Assembly (NCBI GenBank): GCA_964017145.1
Contig: OZ024843.1
Span: 3,304,443-3,368,442, forward strand
Reading direction: 5' to 3'
DNA from: Agrocybe praecox
Taxonomy: Eukaryota > Basidiomycota > Agaricomycetes > Agaricales > Agrocybaceae
DNA length: 64,000 nucleotides
Shown here: positions 25,350 through 36,127 of the stretch, in pieces
Layout of the letters: each line of letters starts with the position of its first letter
How positions within the stretch are numbered: position 1 is the first letter of the stretch
The notes under the pieces: generated by a model
Databases searched by the model: none
What the model was told of the DNA's origin: nothing
Seen by the model: the letters and a program-made list of their open reading frames with translations, nothing else
Program-made: the position numbers and the translations under genes

Positions 25350-28079
25350 ATGCAATGCACCTGGCAGAAATCAGCCAGGCTCGCTTCTCCAGATGCTTTA
25401 GCACGAGCATGGGCGACCACACAATTTTTCCGAATCCCTTTTTTATACAAACCAGCATCTCCACGACTATGTCCTCAATACCTATGCAACGCCCCATCGA
25501 CAAGAAGATATTTCAGCGTAGCAAAAGCTAAATTATCGGCATCAGCAAACTTTTCGCCGCTTCCCATTTCGCCAAATCTCGAACCGCCAACTCAGAGACC
25601 ACCTCTCTCAGAGCCAGGACACTTAGAAAACGGGGAAAGGTCGAATAGAATTCTGTCTTTTGCAGAACTCAGTCGTGCAGCCGCTCGCGCCGTTCGTTTA
25701 TCAGTCCAGTATGGTAATTTGGCGGACGCGTACCTAATAGTCAACTCTGTGCGGTATGCTGGTGTGGTACATACCGCAAGTGAACTCCCTGGAATTGACT
25801 CTATGGAACACTTTCGTTCTGTTGCACTGGCCTTTACCAGCGATGTTTCCCCTAGGCTACCATCTCATGCCCTATTACATGGTTTACTCCGCTATGGAAT
25901 GCCAGACAAAGCTTCAAATCTCGCGGAACAGATGATGTCGGCAGGTATAAAAGTGCGCTGCAAAACCCTTGAGGCCATCTTCGACAGCCTTGCTGAAATG
26001 TCAAGTGCCGAATCTGCGACGCGTCGTAGATTACCTCCCACAGCTTTTGCCTTGCAGAGCAGCGATATCTTGACGTTGAACTTGTCCATGACTTCAGACA
26101 CGGCAACCCAGTTTGCTCTTCAACTCTTATACCTCGCGCGACAATCAAGACAACGGCGCTCGCACAATATGTTCAAGACACTCATAACGCTATGTGTCAT
26201 AAACGGGGAAATCATACTTGCATCGTTATTATTCGGTTATATGCTTCGGGATTGGCAAGCCCGTGAACTTCAAAACTCGGAGGTGCCTTCGAATTATGAA
26301 ACACCACGTCCAGTTCATAATCGTATGAAAGCGATTTGTGAATTAGCAGATTCTATTCTTGCAGAGGATCACAAAGATGAACAGGCTCAGCTACAGTTCG
26401 GGTCAGCGCTGCAAGCTCTCGCAAATATGGCCCATCTGCTCGACCAGCGAATTATTCCATTTAGCAACATCACCCCCATTTTATACTCTCTTTCCAACTG
26501 TCCTCGCACGTCAGCCAAGGTCTGGGCTCCAGACGAAAACGGTGTACCTCAATACATTGAAGCCTATCCGTACTTTCACGAAGTCTTGGAACGATTCATT
26601 CATTCATTACCCAGGAATAGCCCAATTCACGACCCGACTTCTTCACAATATTCAAAGGGCGACATGATGATACCCATGGCTCGCGCTACCTACCACAGCT
26701 TGTTACATTATGCTCTTCGACATCGACGGTCCCCTTCAATGGCGGAAACGTTGATACATCACATGTCACACGTTCGAGAACCGCCATTGGAACCCGATCA
26801 TATCACCAGAAACATTGTTACGCGTTCCCAACAACTCCTACGTAGACTCAATATCACAGACGGCCTGCTCTCTAAACTTGCGCGACCTATGGACGCACAG
26901 ATACAACCCGCTCCTGTGCCCGATCATTTGTTATCATCAGGTGACCTTCGTTCACTGGCCAACACTGGAGATAATTATGCCTTGAGCATGCAAATTGCTC
27001 ATCTTACAGCGACCAATCGTGTCAAGGTTGTCGTCCAAGCTATCCCTTATTTGCTTCCAGGGTTGACACTATCTATGTATCCTGAGGGCAATGCCGATAT
27101 GTCTACCGAGCAAATCAAGCGAATGCGGACGACGTATCGTCGAGAAGGTTTACAACGTGCAGTGGAACTCGGTCCCGTCGTTCTTACGGCCATTCTCAAT
27201 GCTTTACAAAAAGACGGTCGAACTGCTTATGCTGAGAAAGTTTGGCTATGGGCAAAGGAAGCTGAAACCCTTAGCTGGTCGCTTGTTCGCAATGGAAGAA
27301 TCGAGCCGTGGTGTCTTCCTGTGAGCACTTACACGATTATGATCAAAGTGTATGCAGCAGAAGCAGCCAAACAACCAAGTAAGAACGGTACAGAACTTGT
27401 GCTTGGGTGGGGTCGACATACCTTGCGTACAAAGCGCAAGAGGTTAGGAAGATATAGGACCACTACGCATTGGAAAAACACTCCTAGACTGCGGTCAAAT
27501 TTCGGAAGACGAAGAGGTTTACTGGTTTATGGTTCACTCTGGACCAACGCGAGCAAGATTAGGAAGAGGTTACTCGATTTGCAAAGTCAAGATACACCTG
27601 TGCTCCTCAGAAGACGGCAACTGGAAATCCCCCGTCCTGACATACGGTTTTTCAACGCCATTTTGAAGATTGTCGGCAAAAGAAAGGATATGGCTCCTCG
27701 CAGGATACTATATGGGAAGAGCCATTACGCGAGGCTCATCCGGAGGACTAGAGCCCGATACATTCGTGGTGGTCGTTTACCACTCCCAGCTCCCGATCCG
27801 GCTTTGGTTGAAGTTGCCAATGATATGACGGCAAACCGTATACCGGTCCCCTTGCTATTCCAGAAACTTCTCATTGGGAGGTGGGATGGTCCGGCATCCA
27901 CCAAAATTTACCGCCATGACCGCAGGCCATTTGCTGCCAAGTCGGACCTCAAGAAAGAGACGTTTGAAGAAGCTGGAATAACCACCCTACCCGTTCTACA
28001 TAGTAAACGGACTACCGGCTCGTACAAGGAGAAAAGTAGACAGGCATCAACAAAAGAGACCCGTGTTTCCGGTCATTAA
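25350..28079 (+). CDS. Large PPR-like protein, probably mitochondrial
   Basis: A single uninterrupted 909-residue frame, notable beside intron-rich neighbours. The N-terminus (MQCTWQKSARLASPDALARA...) lacks acidic residues for about 30 positions apart from one Asp and has many Arg/Lys, as in mitochondrial presequences. Helical-repeat character of the pentatricopeptide type is seen in segments such as HALLHGLLRYGMPDKASNLA and ILNALQKDGRTAYAEKVWLW. The C-terminal third is strongly basic (RTKRKRLGRYRTTTHWKN, RPDIRFFNAILKIVGKRKDM), which fits RNA binding. A role in mitochondrial RNA metabolism or translation is inference. I do not recognise a specific orthologue. The start at 25350 is the first ATG of the frame. 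Confidence 0.75.
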   Translation: MQCTWQKSARLASPDALARAWATTQFFRIPFLYKPASPRLCPQYLCNAPSTRRYFSVAKAKLSASANFSPLPISPNLEPPTQRPPLSEPGHLENGERSNRILSFAELSRAAARAVRLSVQYGNLADAYLIVNSVRYAGVVHTASELPGIDSMEHFRSVALAFTSDVSPRLPSHALLHGLLRYGMPDKASNLAEQMMSAGIKVRCKTLEAIFDSLAEMSSAESATRRRLPPTAFALQSSDILTLNLSMTSDTATQFALQLLYLARQSRQRRSHNMFKTLITLCVINGEIILASLLFGYMLRDWQARELQNSEVPSNYETPRPVHNRMKAICELADSILAEDHKDEQAQLQFGSALQALANMAHLLDQRIIPFSNITPILYSLSNCPRTSAKVWAPDENGVPQYIEAYPYFHEVLERFIHSLPRNSPIHDPTSSQYSKGDMMIPMARATYHSLLHYALRHRRSPSMAETLIHHMSHVREPPLEPDHITRNIVTRSQQLLRRLNITDGLLSKLARPMDAQIQPAPVPDHLLSSGDLRSLANTGDNYALSMQIAHLTATNRVKVVVQAIPYLLPGLTLSMYPEGNADMSTEQIKRMRTTYRREGLQRAVELGPVVLTAILNALQKDGRTAYAEKVWLWAKEAETLSWSLVRNGRIEPWCLPVSTYTIMIKVYAAEAAKQPSKNGTELVLGWGRHTLRTKRKRLGRYRTTTHWKNTPRLRSNFGRRRGLLVYGSLWTNASKIRKRLLDLQSQDTPVLLRRRQLEIPRPDIRFFNAILKIVGKRKDMAPRRILYGKSHYARLIRRTRARYIRGGRLPLPAPDPALVEVANDMTANRIPVPLLFQKLLIGRWDGPASTKIYRHDRRPFAAKSDLKKETFEEAGITTLPVLHSKRTTGSYKEKSRQASTKETRVSGH

Positions 28080-29019
28080 TTTTGTCTAGTCGTAGTGTTC
28101 ATATTTTATCTGGAAGTCTGGGTATTCATAAATTATTGTAATATAGCGTATTCATGAACTCGTCCTTTTGTTTTCGATTAAATCTGAACCACTCGTAAAC
28201 CTCGTCCAATGTCAATCTGGATTCTGGAAGAGTCGATCCACCATAAATAGTAAATTCTCCCTAATTTGTATATGTGGCGGTGCTACAGTATTTTTGTTAA
28301 ATAACAAAGGCTTAGCCAAATAAGCAAACATTTGTTCTTGATTTTCCTTCGACGACGATCGTGACCGTCCTTTCTCTGCTTTTTCCACCTTCTTCGCATA
28401 TTCGATACTATTCTACGGACCATAGAAGCGGGGTACTAATAGTGCTAGTAAGTACCAACCCATCCACTGTTGTTCTCTTCTTTTTCATTATGATCGAAAA
28501 AAATTGGCATAACGCCTCCAAGCGTGGGGGCATCCAAAAGATGTCCAGTCCCTTCTCCGGCTAGCATTCCAACTCGTTTTGACGCGGGGTGCATACGGTC
28601 GTAGAAGTGGGCGCTATCATTGCGATGAGGGTACTTGAAGTTATAGTTATTCTGATTCTTTGTCCCTTTCTCTATTCACGTCTTTATATCAAAACCAATT
28701 ACTGATCACCAGTATTCTCTTTTAGTTCTCTCAACACATACGATCTTTGATAAGAGTAGGGATAATGAATTAGTGATATCTATGGATACATTACAAGACG
28801 TTAGATACACTACCAATTGGTGTGCGATAAAGGTACTTGAATGTGTATATATAGTCTACTTTGTTTTTCTATGAATGCAGAGGACAGTTCCGAAATCTTG
28901 TGTATACGGAAAGTATGTAAAATAATAACAATAGTGTCTGTATACGCAGACAGAAACTAAGATAATAGGAAAAGATTAGAAATATAGTTTTTGTACGCTG
29001 GCACGCAAATGTGCGGCAC
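28080..29019. other. Convergent intergenic region, no gene seen
   Basis: About 940 bases between the PPR-like gene and the mitochondrial carrier. A/T rich, with only short frames. Probable 3' UTR sequence at both ends. Confidence 0.45.
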
Positions 29020-30548
29020 TCAATCGTCGTCGTCGTGGCTGATTGAACGTTGTCTTGCAGTTGTTCGGAGTAACCACGCCAGGTTTTCATAGACTACGAA
29101 TGTAATGCATGTGCCTGGAAGTACACGCACTAAATTCGTACCAAGGCCTCTGAAGAAACCTCTAGGGCCCTCCATTGCCCATGTACGCTTGATGGTAGCA
29201 GGGATGGTGGGAAATAGAGCAGACTGGACATTATTCTGTATGACAGAAGAGGAAAACAACGGAAATGTGAAAAATTAGGGGGGAAAGTGTTCATCAGTGT
29301 TATGTTGAGAACTGGTAAAAAGAAAGGAGCGAAATAAACGGGAGCGACAAATGTGCACAATGCACAGCATCAGAAGATGGACGTGACAAGAAGATAGACC
29401 ATAAAAGACGACGTAAATTACACGGACCTGTATGCGAGACCTAACAACTTGATATGGGTATGTGACCGATAGAGCAGCAAGTTTGCTCGTGATAGACATA
29501 ACTGTGTATGAAAAGTTCGACTAAAGATTGAATTAGCTCAACTGATAATAAAGATAGAGAAAGTTTTGGCGATGGAAAGCCTAATTTTTTGATTTAGTAG
29601 CTCCGATACAACTAACGACGAAATTGTATTTTCGAAAAAGAGAAATGGAATAAAGTAGCTCACCAATTTGTCCACTTCCTGGTTGTATTTCTTACCCGCT
29701 TTTTCGTATTTTCTGCGTTTCCTGTCGAACCCCCATGCTTTCATCTTTTCATAGACCATGAATTGGATTGCACCGTTTGACACTCCAAAGAGTCCCAGTG
29801 ATGTACCTCGGAAGAGCCCAAGTGCCCCTTCCTTACGAACTATGGTGCTGAGACCATCTAGAGTAGTTTACCGTTGACAATAAGTTACAAAGAACAGGAA
29901 GATATAACTCACTCCAAAGCCCGCGATACGCTGTTGGTGAGTCTGCTCGAGAAGTAAACATACGGACACGGACCAGCCATAGGGGATTCGTTATGACAGC
30001 TGTAGCGGCACCTAAAGTAAAACGATAATTAGACAAAGTATAGATATTGGGATAAAGGATGTGCGAACTTGCTTGAGCTGAACACAAAAGATATTCGGAG
30101 GCTGATAGTGGTTTCGTTATATCCCCTCCGGAGGCTCGTTTCTTCAACATATTATAGCTATTTCAGTCAATATTACGTTTTTGATAATTAAGGCGGAAAT
30201 TTAACACACAATAGAAAATATAGACCCCAACTTGATGCGTTCCCCGCAATATTAGGCACCAAACCGCGATACAATCCCCGCCATCCTTGGCTTTGCTGAA
30301 TCTCCTTAAGAGAAAGCCATATATGTTTTCCCATAGAGACAGAAGGGTTCTGCGTGGTAACCTGCAGCTTGACCTTTAGAAGATCAAGTGGGTTCATGCA
30401 TAATGTTGTTACGACGCCTGCACCTAGCCCCGCTGCTGCATGATCCTGGAATATGAAAAATTCAGCTGAAGTCGTGGCCAAAGTGTGATACTCCACTTAC
30501 CAATGCTGTGGTCGGAAAGAAGCTGGGTGGTTGGGATGTGATGCCCAT
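29020..30548 (-). CDS. FLX1: Mitochondrial carrier, Flx1-like (FAD/folate transporter)
   Basis: Inner-membrane solute carrier of the SLC25 family. The start at 30548 gives MGITSQPPSFFPTTAL, spliced to DHAAAGLGAGVVTTLCMNPL. Carrier signature repeats are visible: the first is MNPLDLLKVKLQVTTQ; the second is TNPLWLVRVRMFTSRADSP; the third is VTYPYQVVRSRIQVR. Each has the P-x-[DW]-x-[IVL]-[KR] pattern at the end of an odd helix. GWRGLYRGLVPNIAGNASSW and APSALGLFRGTSLGLFGVSN-type segments are family hallmarks, and SNGAIQFMVYEKMKAWGFDR matches the FAD/folate branch. A W replaces the acidic residue in the second repeat (PLW), as in Flx1 and MFT proteins. The C-terminus is FRGLGTNLVRVLPGTCITFV, then a tail ending in four Asp residues. 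About six introns. Substrate is inferred from subfamily resemblance. Confidence 0.88.
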
Positions 30549-31274
30549 CCCAGGCTCTGAACACAGATCCTTGGCCCGTCGATGAGTAGTAGTAGTTATA
30601 CCTTGGCAAGCTATTCGATTTCGATACTGGTGACGATGACCTCAAAGATGGTGGTAGTCACGTGAGCGGACTATGTTCCCTCCGGTCCGCCTCCCGTGGT
30701 CCAAGCGCCCGTGACTACTAAGCTCTTTTCTATCTTATCGTGATTCACCAACTTATTCATATCCGCCATATTTACAGGTTTGCCTTTTCATATACCGACA
30801 TATCTGTCCTTCGCGCTCCTCTCGGTTATCTCAGCATGCTGCCAAGTTCTGTTCAAACATCTAGCTAATTTTACCGAGCACCCCTAACGACGTCATGAAT
30901 AGCAGACTCAAAAAATTCCTTCAAAAAGCCGTAAGCGGTTCTATAGTCCTAGGCTGGCTGTCATCATGTAAATAGAAAGCCTGTAATTGGTGAAGACTTC
31001 CTTACCTCATAAGCATTGGAAGAAGCATTGTTATCATTTTTCCTATGGCTCTCATGCCTCGCGTAGTCCCACTTGCCGGCGGCCTGGTTATGCCGGCATC
31101 TCGGTCTTCCCAATGAGAAAAGTTGGTTTCATATTGGCTATTCGCTGCCGTGTCTTCAAATATTTTCTTCTGACAATTATTCAAATGTGTGTATTCTATT
31201 CACACGTCCGCTCTGTTCATGCGGTTCCGTTAACGTCAAGGTAGACAAGAAAGGTATTAATCCGTAGGCTTACC
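30549..31274. other. Intergenic region upstream of a weak ORF
   Basis: No gene is firmly supported. A short ATG frame at 30896 (MNSRLKKFLQKA) is followed by a possible GT donor. A stretch near 31020-31110 translates to a hydrophobic run in one frame (SIVIIFPMALMPRVVPLAGG). These could be exons of a small gene ending at 31616, but I could not join them convincingly. Confidence 0.3.
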
Positions 31275-31616
31275 ATGCCGAACTCGGAGTACTCAGAATT
31301 CAAAGATGATTTCCTGCCGTTGAGAGCCCGCGGCCAGGCTGTCGCATCCTTACGCCTTTCCGACGCCCTTAAATGGAGCTTGCGTTGCGTCACTCACACA
31401 CCTTTTCAATGCCACGCTATTCTACCTTTTTCTATTCAATCTACCTGGCAGTCTATTGAGTCCCGATCGATCGACTACTACACAACGGACATTTTGTCTA
31501 TATCTGTGCCTACGATCTTCAGGGAAAGTTACATACCCCAGAAAGCGGACCCTAACGATCTTGAAGTAATCCATTCAGCGAAGCTCAAACGGGGTAAACT
31601 TCCTTTCTCAGCTTAA
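31275..31616 (+). CDS. Hypothetical protein or last exon of a small gene
   Basis: A 113-codon frame (MPNSEYSEFKDDFLPLRARG ... KLKRGKLPFSA). It is richer in G/C than its surroundings and has balanced amino acid use. I recognise no family. It may be the C-terminal exon of a gene with upstream exons in 30896-31250. No stronger support is visible. Confidence 0.3.
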   Translation: MPNSEYSEFKDDFLPLRARGQAVASLRLSDALKWSLRCVTHTPFQCHAILPFSIQSTWQSIESRSIDYYTTDILSISVPTIFRESYIPQKADPNDLEVIHSAKLKRGKLPFSA

Positions 31617-32181
31617 GTTTGGCTTGAGTTTCTATTTTCTACTCTTCTGTCTTCACACCTTCCAAAGCTATGGCCAAGGTCGAAGAAATGACGGAGGTGG
31701 CGTTCGTTTATTACTGATTTACCTTTGTGGGATCTTCTCGAGGACCTTGGCTAAAAGTACTAGGTTAACTTTGCTGGAGTCCGTCGATATGGTACGTTGA
31801 CAGCTATAAAAGATCGTGTATATGGGACTCATTTGTACCACGCCAGCGGTTGCTACATAGAGTCTTCGCGAAGGTTTTAGTGTTCTCACACACACGCGAG
31901 TCTGTTCCATGAGTTGTATGTACCACGTTTCGATTTATTTTCTTTTCAATACCATTCACTAATATTTTTACCATGGCCTGGGACATAGATGTGCAAAACC
32001 TAAATCACAGCGTCATCCGAAGTACTAGTGTCCGTTCGGATGGATTCAATTTCTCTTATTAGTAACTTTCCCGGTTCGTTTTCTTCAACCACCGTTCCTC
32101 CGGTACGATTCTCATCTTGCTTATAGTCCCTTTTTGCTTTGATGTCTTCTGTCACTTAACTCCTTGTTTGTTTTTCCGAAA

Positions 32182-32662
32182 TCAACAGACGGACGGGGGA
32201 TTCTCCATTTTTGTATCTATTTTTATCTCATTGAGTTCTAGTTGAAATCCGAAGAATTTATTTATATCTAAATCCTTCATTGGAATCCTGGAACTGCGAG
32301 GTCGACCCACATCGTCTTCACTTACATGTAGCAATGGGAAGCGTACAGACATACCGGGCCCGGATTCATTTCCGGATCTTCTGCAGGTACTCTCTAAAAA
32401 GGTGTTCCAACCGGCCTCGCTTGTGGAGTCGATCTGTACCTTGTTGAGTTCTTGAAGGGTCCCGAGAAAACGTCGGAGGGTGTAAAATAGGCTTTGAGTT
32501 TCTAAGTGATCTCGCTGTCTTTCGAGCGCCTGTAATATGAGCCTTGTGTTTCTCTCTTGCGCCAAAGATCCCCGCGTATCTGACTACTGTGAGAGTCGCA
32601 CGTCTCGAGGTACTGGCCTTACAGAATGAAGAGAAACATGAGTGCCCATTTTTAGGAAACAT
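32182..32662 (-). CDS. Weak hypothetical ORF
   Basis: A 128-residue open frame (about 32565-32182) with a helical Leu/Arg/Gln-rich start (TRLILQALERQRDHLETQSL) and a C-terminal half ending KIDTKMENPPSVC. It has no ATG of its own at the front. An ATG at 32662 in another frame could supply a first exon, but no splice I tried joins the two in phase. Function unknown, and it may not be a gene. Confidence 0.2.
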
Positions 32663-35387
32663 ACATCAAATTCTCGAGCGCTTCTGAGTAAATTTTTCGG
32701 TTGATTTATCAATCACACACACTGTCTCTCAAAATCACCAACGCCAACAAAGTACGCCTTTTAAATATCTCTACCTTCAAGTAGGAGATCTCTCCTCACC
32801 GAGCGCACATGTATACTACGGTATAGCCTTCTGAGCATCTTTGACTACTGATTCTGGGTGAGTCTCTTTGGCCGTAGTAGGGAAATTTCCAAAAATAAAG
32901 TTACGAAAGGTAGGTAAGTAAGAGGACCAGAGCATCGTCTAAAGGTCATTTTCCGTGCGAGAGCATGTCAACGTCTATTTATAATTTATAGGTAGGTCCT
33001 TCACATATTGCGGGGGAAAGTACCTTATCTGGAAGTCTTCGGAAGGTGTCTGTACCTGCTCCTAGGCTTTTCTTGGTCTCGCAGGCTCAAATCCGCTTAG
33101 AATTTAATGGTTTTTGCTCAAATAAAAAGGATCTTCAATCAAGTTTGGATTTAAAGTTTGAAGCTTTAATCTTTGTCTCGCCCTTAAAGGCAACTTGCCC
33201 GCGGTAGGTGGGAACATTTTGAAGCATTATGTTTTTTCTTCCGAGTCGGGTGTAATAACATATGTTCACATCTGCCGTACCCTTGGATGGCTCGCCCCAA
33301 AATCTGAAGACCAGGGTAAACAACCAACAGGAGCTTAAAGCCCACTCTAAAGTTTTTTTTTTACTCCGCCGTGATACTATGCCCATTTGCTGAGATCTAT
33401 AAATGAGGTTGGAGTGAACCTACCATGTTAGTTCTATCCCATCTCAAGAGCCCGATGGTCTATGATATAAACTCAGGTGGTAAAACACACCTGTGCAATA
33501 TTGTAAAGCACTACTGCTTGTACTATTTAGAAACTCTTGCACCTACAGTGCGCCCCACACAGGACAGCACATGAAACCAAGGCTTGTGAATTTTTTCCAA
33601 AGCAAACAGCGGTAGAAATAAAGTAGTCAAACAACTGTCTAGATTTAACTATTGAGTATTGACATCCGTCGGAAAAAAATTCATTTACCAATAATATAGA
33701 CATGAGTTCTATACGGAAGCACGTGGTGGAGGTGTGTACTGCGCAGGAGAAATGTGATGGGCATCTTATTATGTACCGGCATATTGGACTGCATGTATCA
33801 TGTCAATGCTGGACCCCTGTAATATGCGTGTTGTACGACTGTTCGATACATTGATTTTAACATTGCACCAATCTGAGCAAAGATAGCTATAATCCACAGG
33901 ATTTTAGAGCCTGCTCCTCAGCATGGTCCCAGGGTGATTATATTTTTCACAGCGCGTGATGTAAAGCATGATGAATTGCTAGTCAACGGGGGAGTCATCA
34001 CAGTGGCCGTGCATATCGTCCAACACTGCTGAGATAACAATTCTGGAATTAGCTGGTGTCTGGTAATACTTCAAGCCGTGGCGATGATGTCGAGGACAGA
34101 ACTTCGGTTGGTCCCAATCCCGGTGCCTTTTGAGTGGTGTGTAAGTCAAGCAGACAATCCATCCATATAAATTCATATCCATATAATGGTCCTGGTAGAA
34201 ATTCCAGTCCATTCACAGCTGATCATGATGTTCATCAGCCAAGCGACTGTCAACAGTTTGAATAATGTATTACAGCGGCAAGAGAATGACATACCGAAGG
34301 CAAGGATAAGGTTCTGGGCCAAGCATAGCCTTCCAGTTGTAAAGTTCCGTTCGACTTCGACGACTCGGTATACCGTTTTGCGTCCTCGTGATATATGATG
34401 AGCCAAAATAGCACGGGTTTTTCATCGGAACACAGGCTGTACCATACACAATTCGTATGCTTCCTCCTCAATAAAGTAACCTGTCTGCGAGAAAAATTAA
34501 GCAGCCGCTGAGAGATTGGATCGTGATCGGTGAGAAGTCATAGTGATTACTAGTCGCAGATTCTTTGAGAATATGTGATTCTATTCAACGAAGTCTAATG
34601 AAGTGCCTTAGAGGACACGGTTGAGAAACAACCCGTCAGAAGTATGCACGATGAAAAGATCCGTGACATATGACACTGGATGACTTACCTACGTACTTGC
34701 AAATATATGTCTGAATAACATCATAATCCTCATTCAAAATTTCGCGACCTTCCCAAATTCAAATACAATCTTACCTTGCCGTCCTCAGAATATCTTATAA
34801 CTCGCCGAGAAGTAGTGCCGTGTGATTGAAAATTTAACCTAGATAATTCCGTTGAAATTTTTATAAACAGTAAGTGTCCCTGCTGGTAGACATGGCTGGA
34901 ATGTTTGGTTAACACCAACCTTGACAACTGAGAGAACGTCTCATATGATGCTGAATGGTAAATAATTGCCCTCGCTCATTCTGAAACACTTCTCACAGTC
35001 TACGGAATTCACACCAGCCCTTCGATTGGTAATAAGTTATAACTGCCGTGCTGTGTCGGGTAGCCTCCAGAATAAGCCCAGGGCAGCCTTCCTCGAAAGA
35101 TTATATATGAACCTGAGAATAGATGATCAGGTGAGATGGCTGTACATACATATAGTTGTCGCAGAATGAACATCCTTGATATTTAGTTGGTGAGGAATAC
35201 CTAGTAAGGGTTGCTTGCGCATAGAAACGTCGGAAACAAAGCGAACAAGTAGAGGCAAGCGTGTGCCTCGCAATTGCGGGACGTACCCTCAAGATTTTCA
35301 AGGACGTTGGTGTTTGAGTGATGCTTGTTGAAAAACAAGGTACTGTGTATTGAACTGGGAGCAGTATATCGAAGAAATGCGCGGTTC
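32663..35387. other. Gene-poor stretch
   Basis: About 2.7 kb of A/T-rich sequence with frequent stops in all six frames. Short frames at 33135-33386 and 34173-34471 (both minus) show no recognisable motif. No terminal inverted repeats, tRNA or transposase remnants could be picked out by eye. It could be an eroded mobile element or pseudogene region. Confidence 0.4.
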
Positions 35388-35831
35388 CTATTCCACCCGC
35401 TTCTGTTCTGAATTATAGTCTACATCCAGTTCGATTGGATGACTGATCTCGGTCGATCGTGGATTCCGTTGTGGCCAATGTGAACAAGATCCGTGACAAG
35501 ATTGTTTGAGGGAGAGACCAGACCATCTGATACTGCCAGTTAGGTTTTGGGAAGACACTGGGATTCCCATAGATGAGCATTCGCTGGTGATAATGTCGCT
35601 CAGAAGCCTTCGTAATAGACCACGGGTTGGCAGAAATTGATAAGTCATGAGACGCAGATATGATACACGTCGAACAATGGATTCTGAGAGTTTGATTTGG
35701 ATTACTCGAGAGGCCAGTGAACAACTTGAAACACGCTGAAGGAACGCAGATGCATTCAATTGGACTGAAAAGTAGTGGTATTTGTCATCCTTGGCATATC
35801 TGTACAATTTTTGAATGAGCCTGAGGCTCAA
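35388..35831 (-). pseudogene. Possible gene relic, unknown family
   Basis: A 147-codon frame beginning MSLRLIQKLYRYAKDDKYHY, with a basic C-terminus. The first 60 residues look protein-like (NASAFLQRVSSCSLASRVIQ). The overlapping frame at 35413-35724 is also open, and the downstream part lacks any conserved pattern. I read it as a decayed or orphan gene. Confidence is low. Confidence 0.2.
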
Positions 35832-36127
35832 AGGCAGTACAAATGAACGTACTATTCCGATTTGGTGTATTAATTAGCACCTAAGAGTAGGGTAATTGGC
35901 GTCCAAATCGCCGTCTGTTTTGTTGGAAATTATTCTACACACATCATCATAGTTTCGAGGGTGTTTCAAGAGTCTCTTGAAGAAAATTTCCAGTCCCTTT
36001 GGTCAAGAACGTGCAGGTAAAAGTGAAGGGTTGAGTTCATCGACCGGCGGAACCCGAATTTGACCGGCTGTGCCACGCGATAACTTCTGGGCTGTACGTC
36101 CCATTTCCCTTTAAAGACGTAGCTTAG

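Noticed and set aside
33070..33100. String resembling a tRNA B box (AGGCTCAAATCCG)
   Set aside because: No matching A box or acceptor-stem pairing could be found around it.
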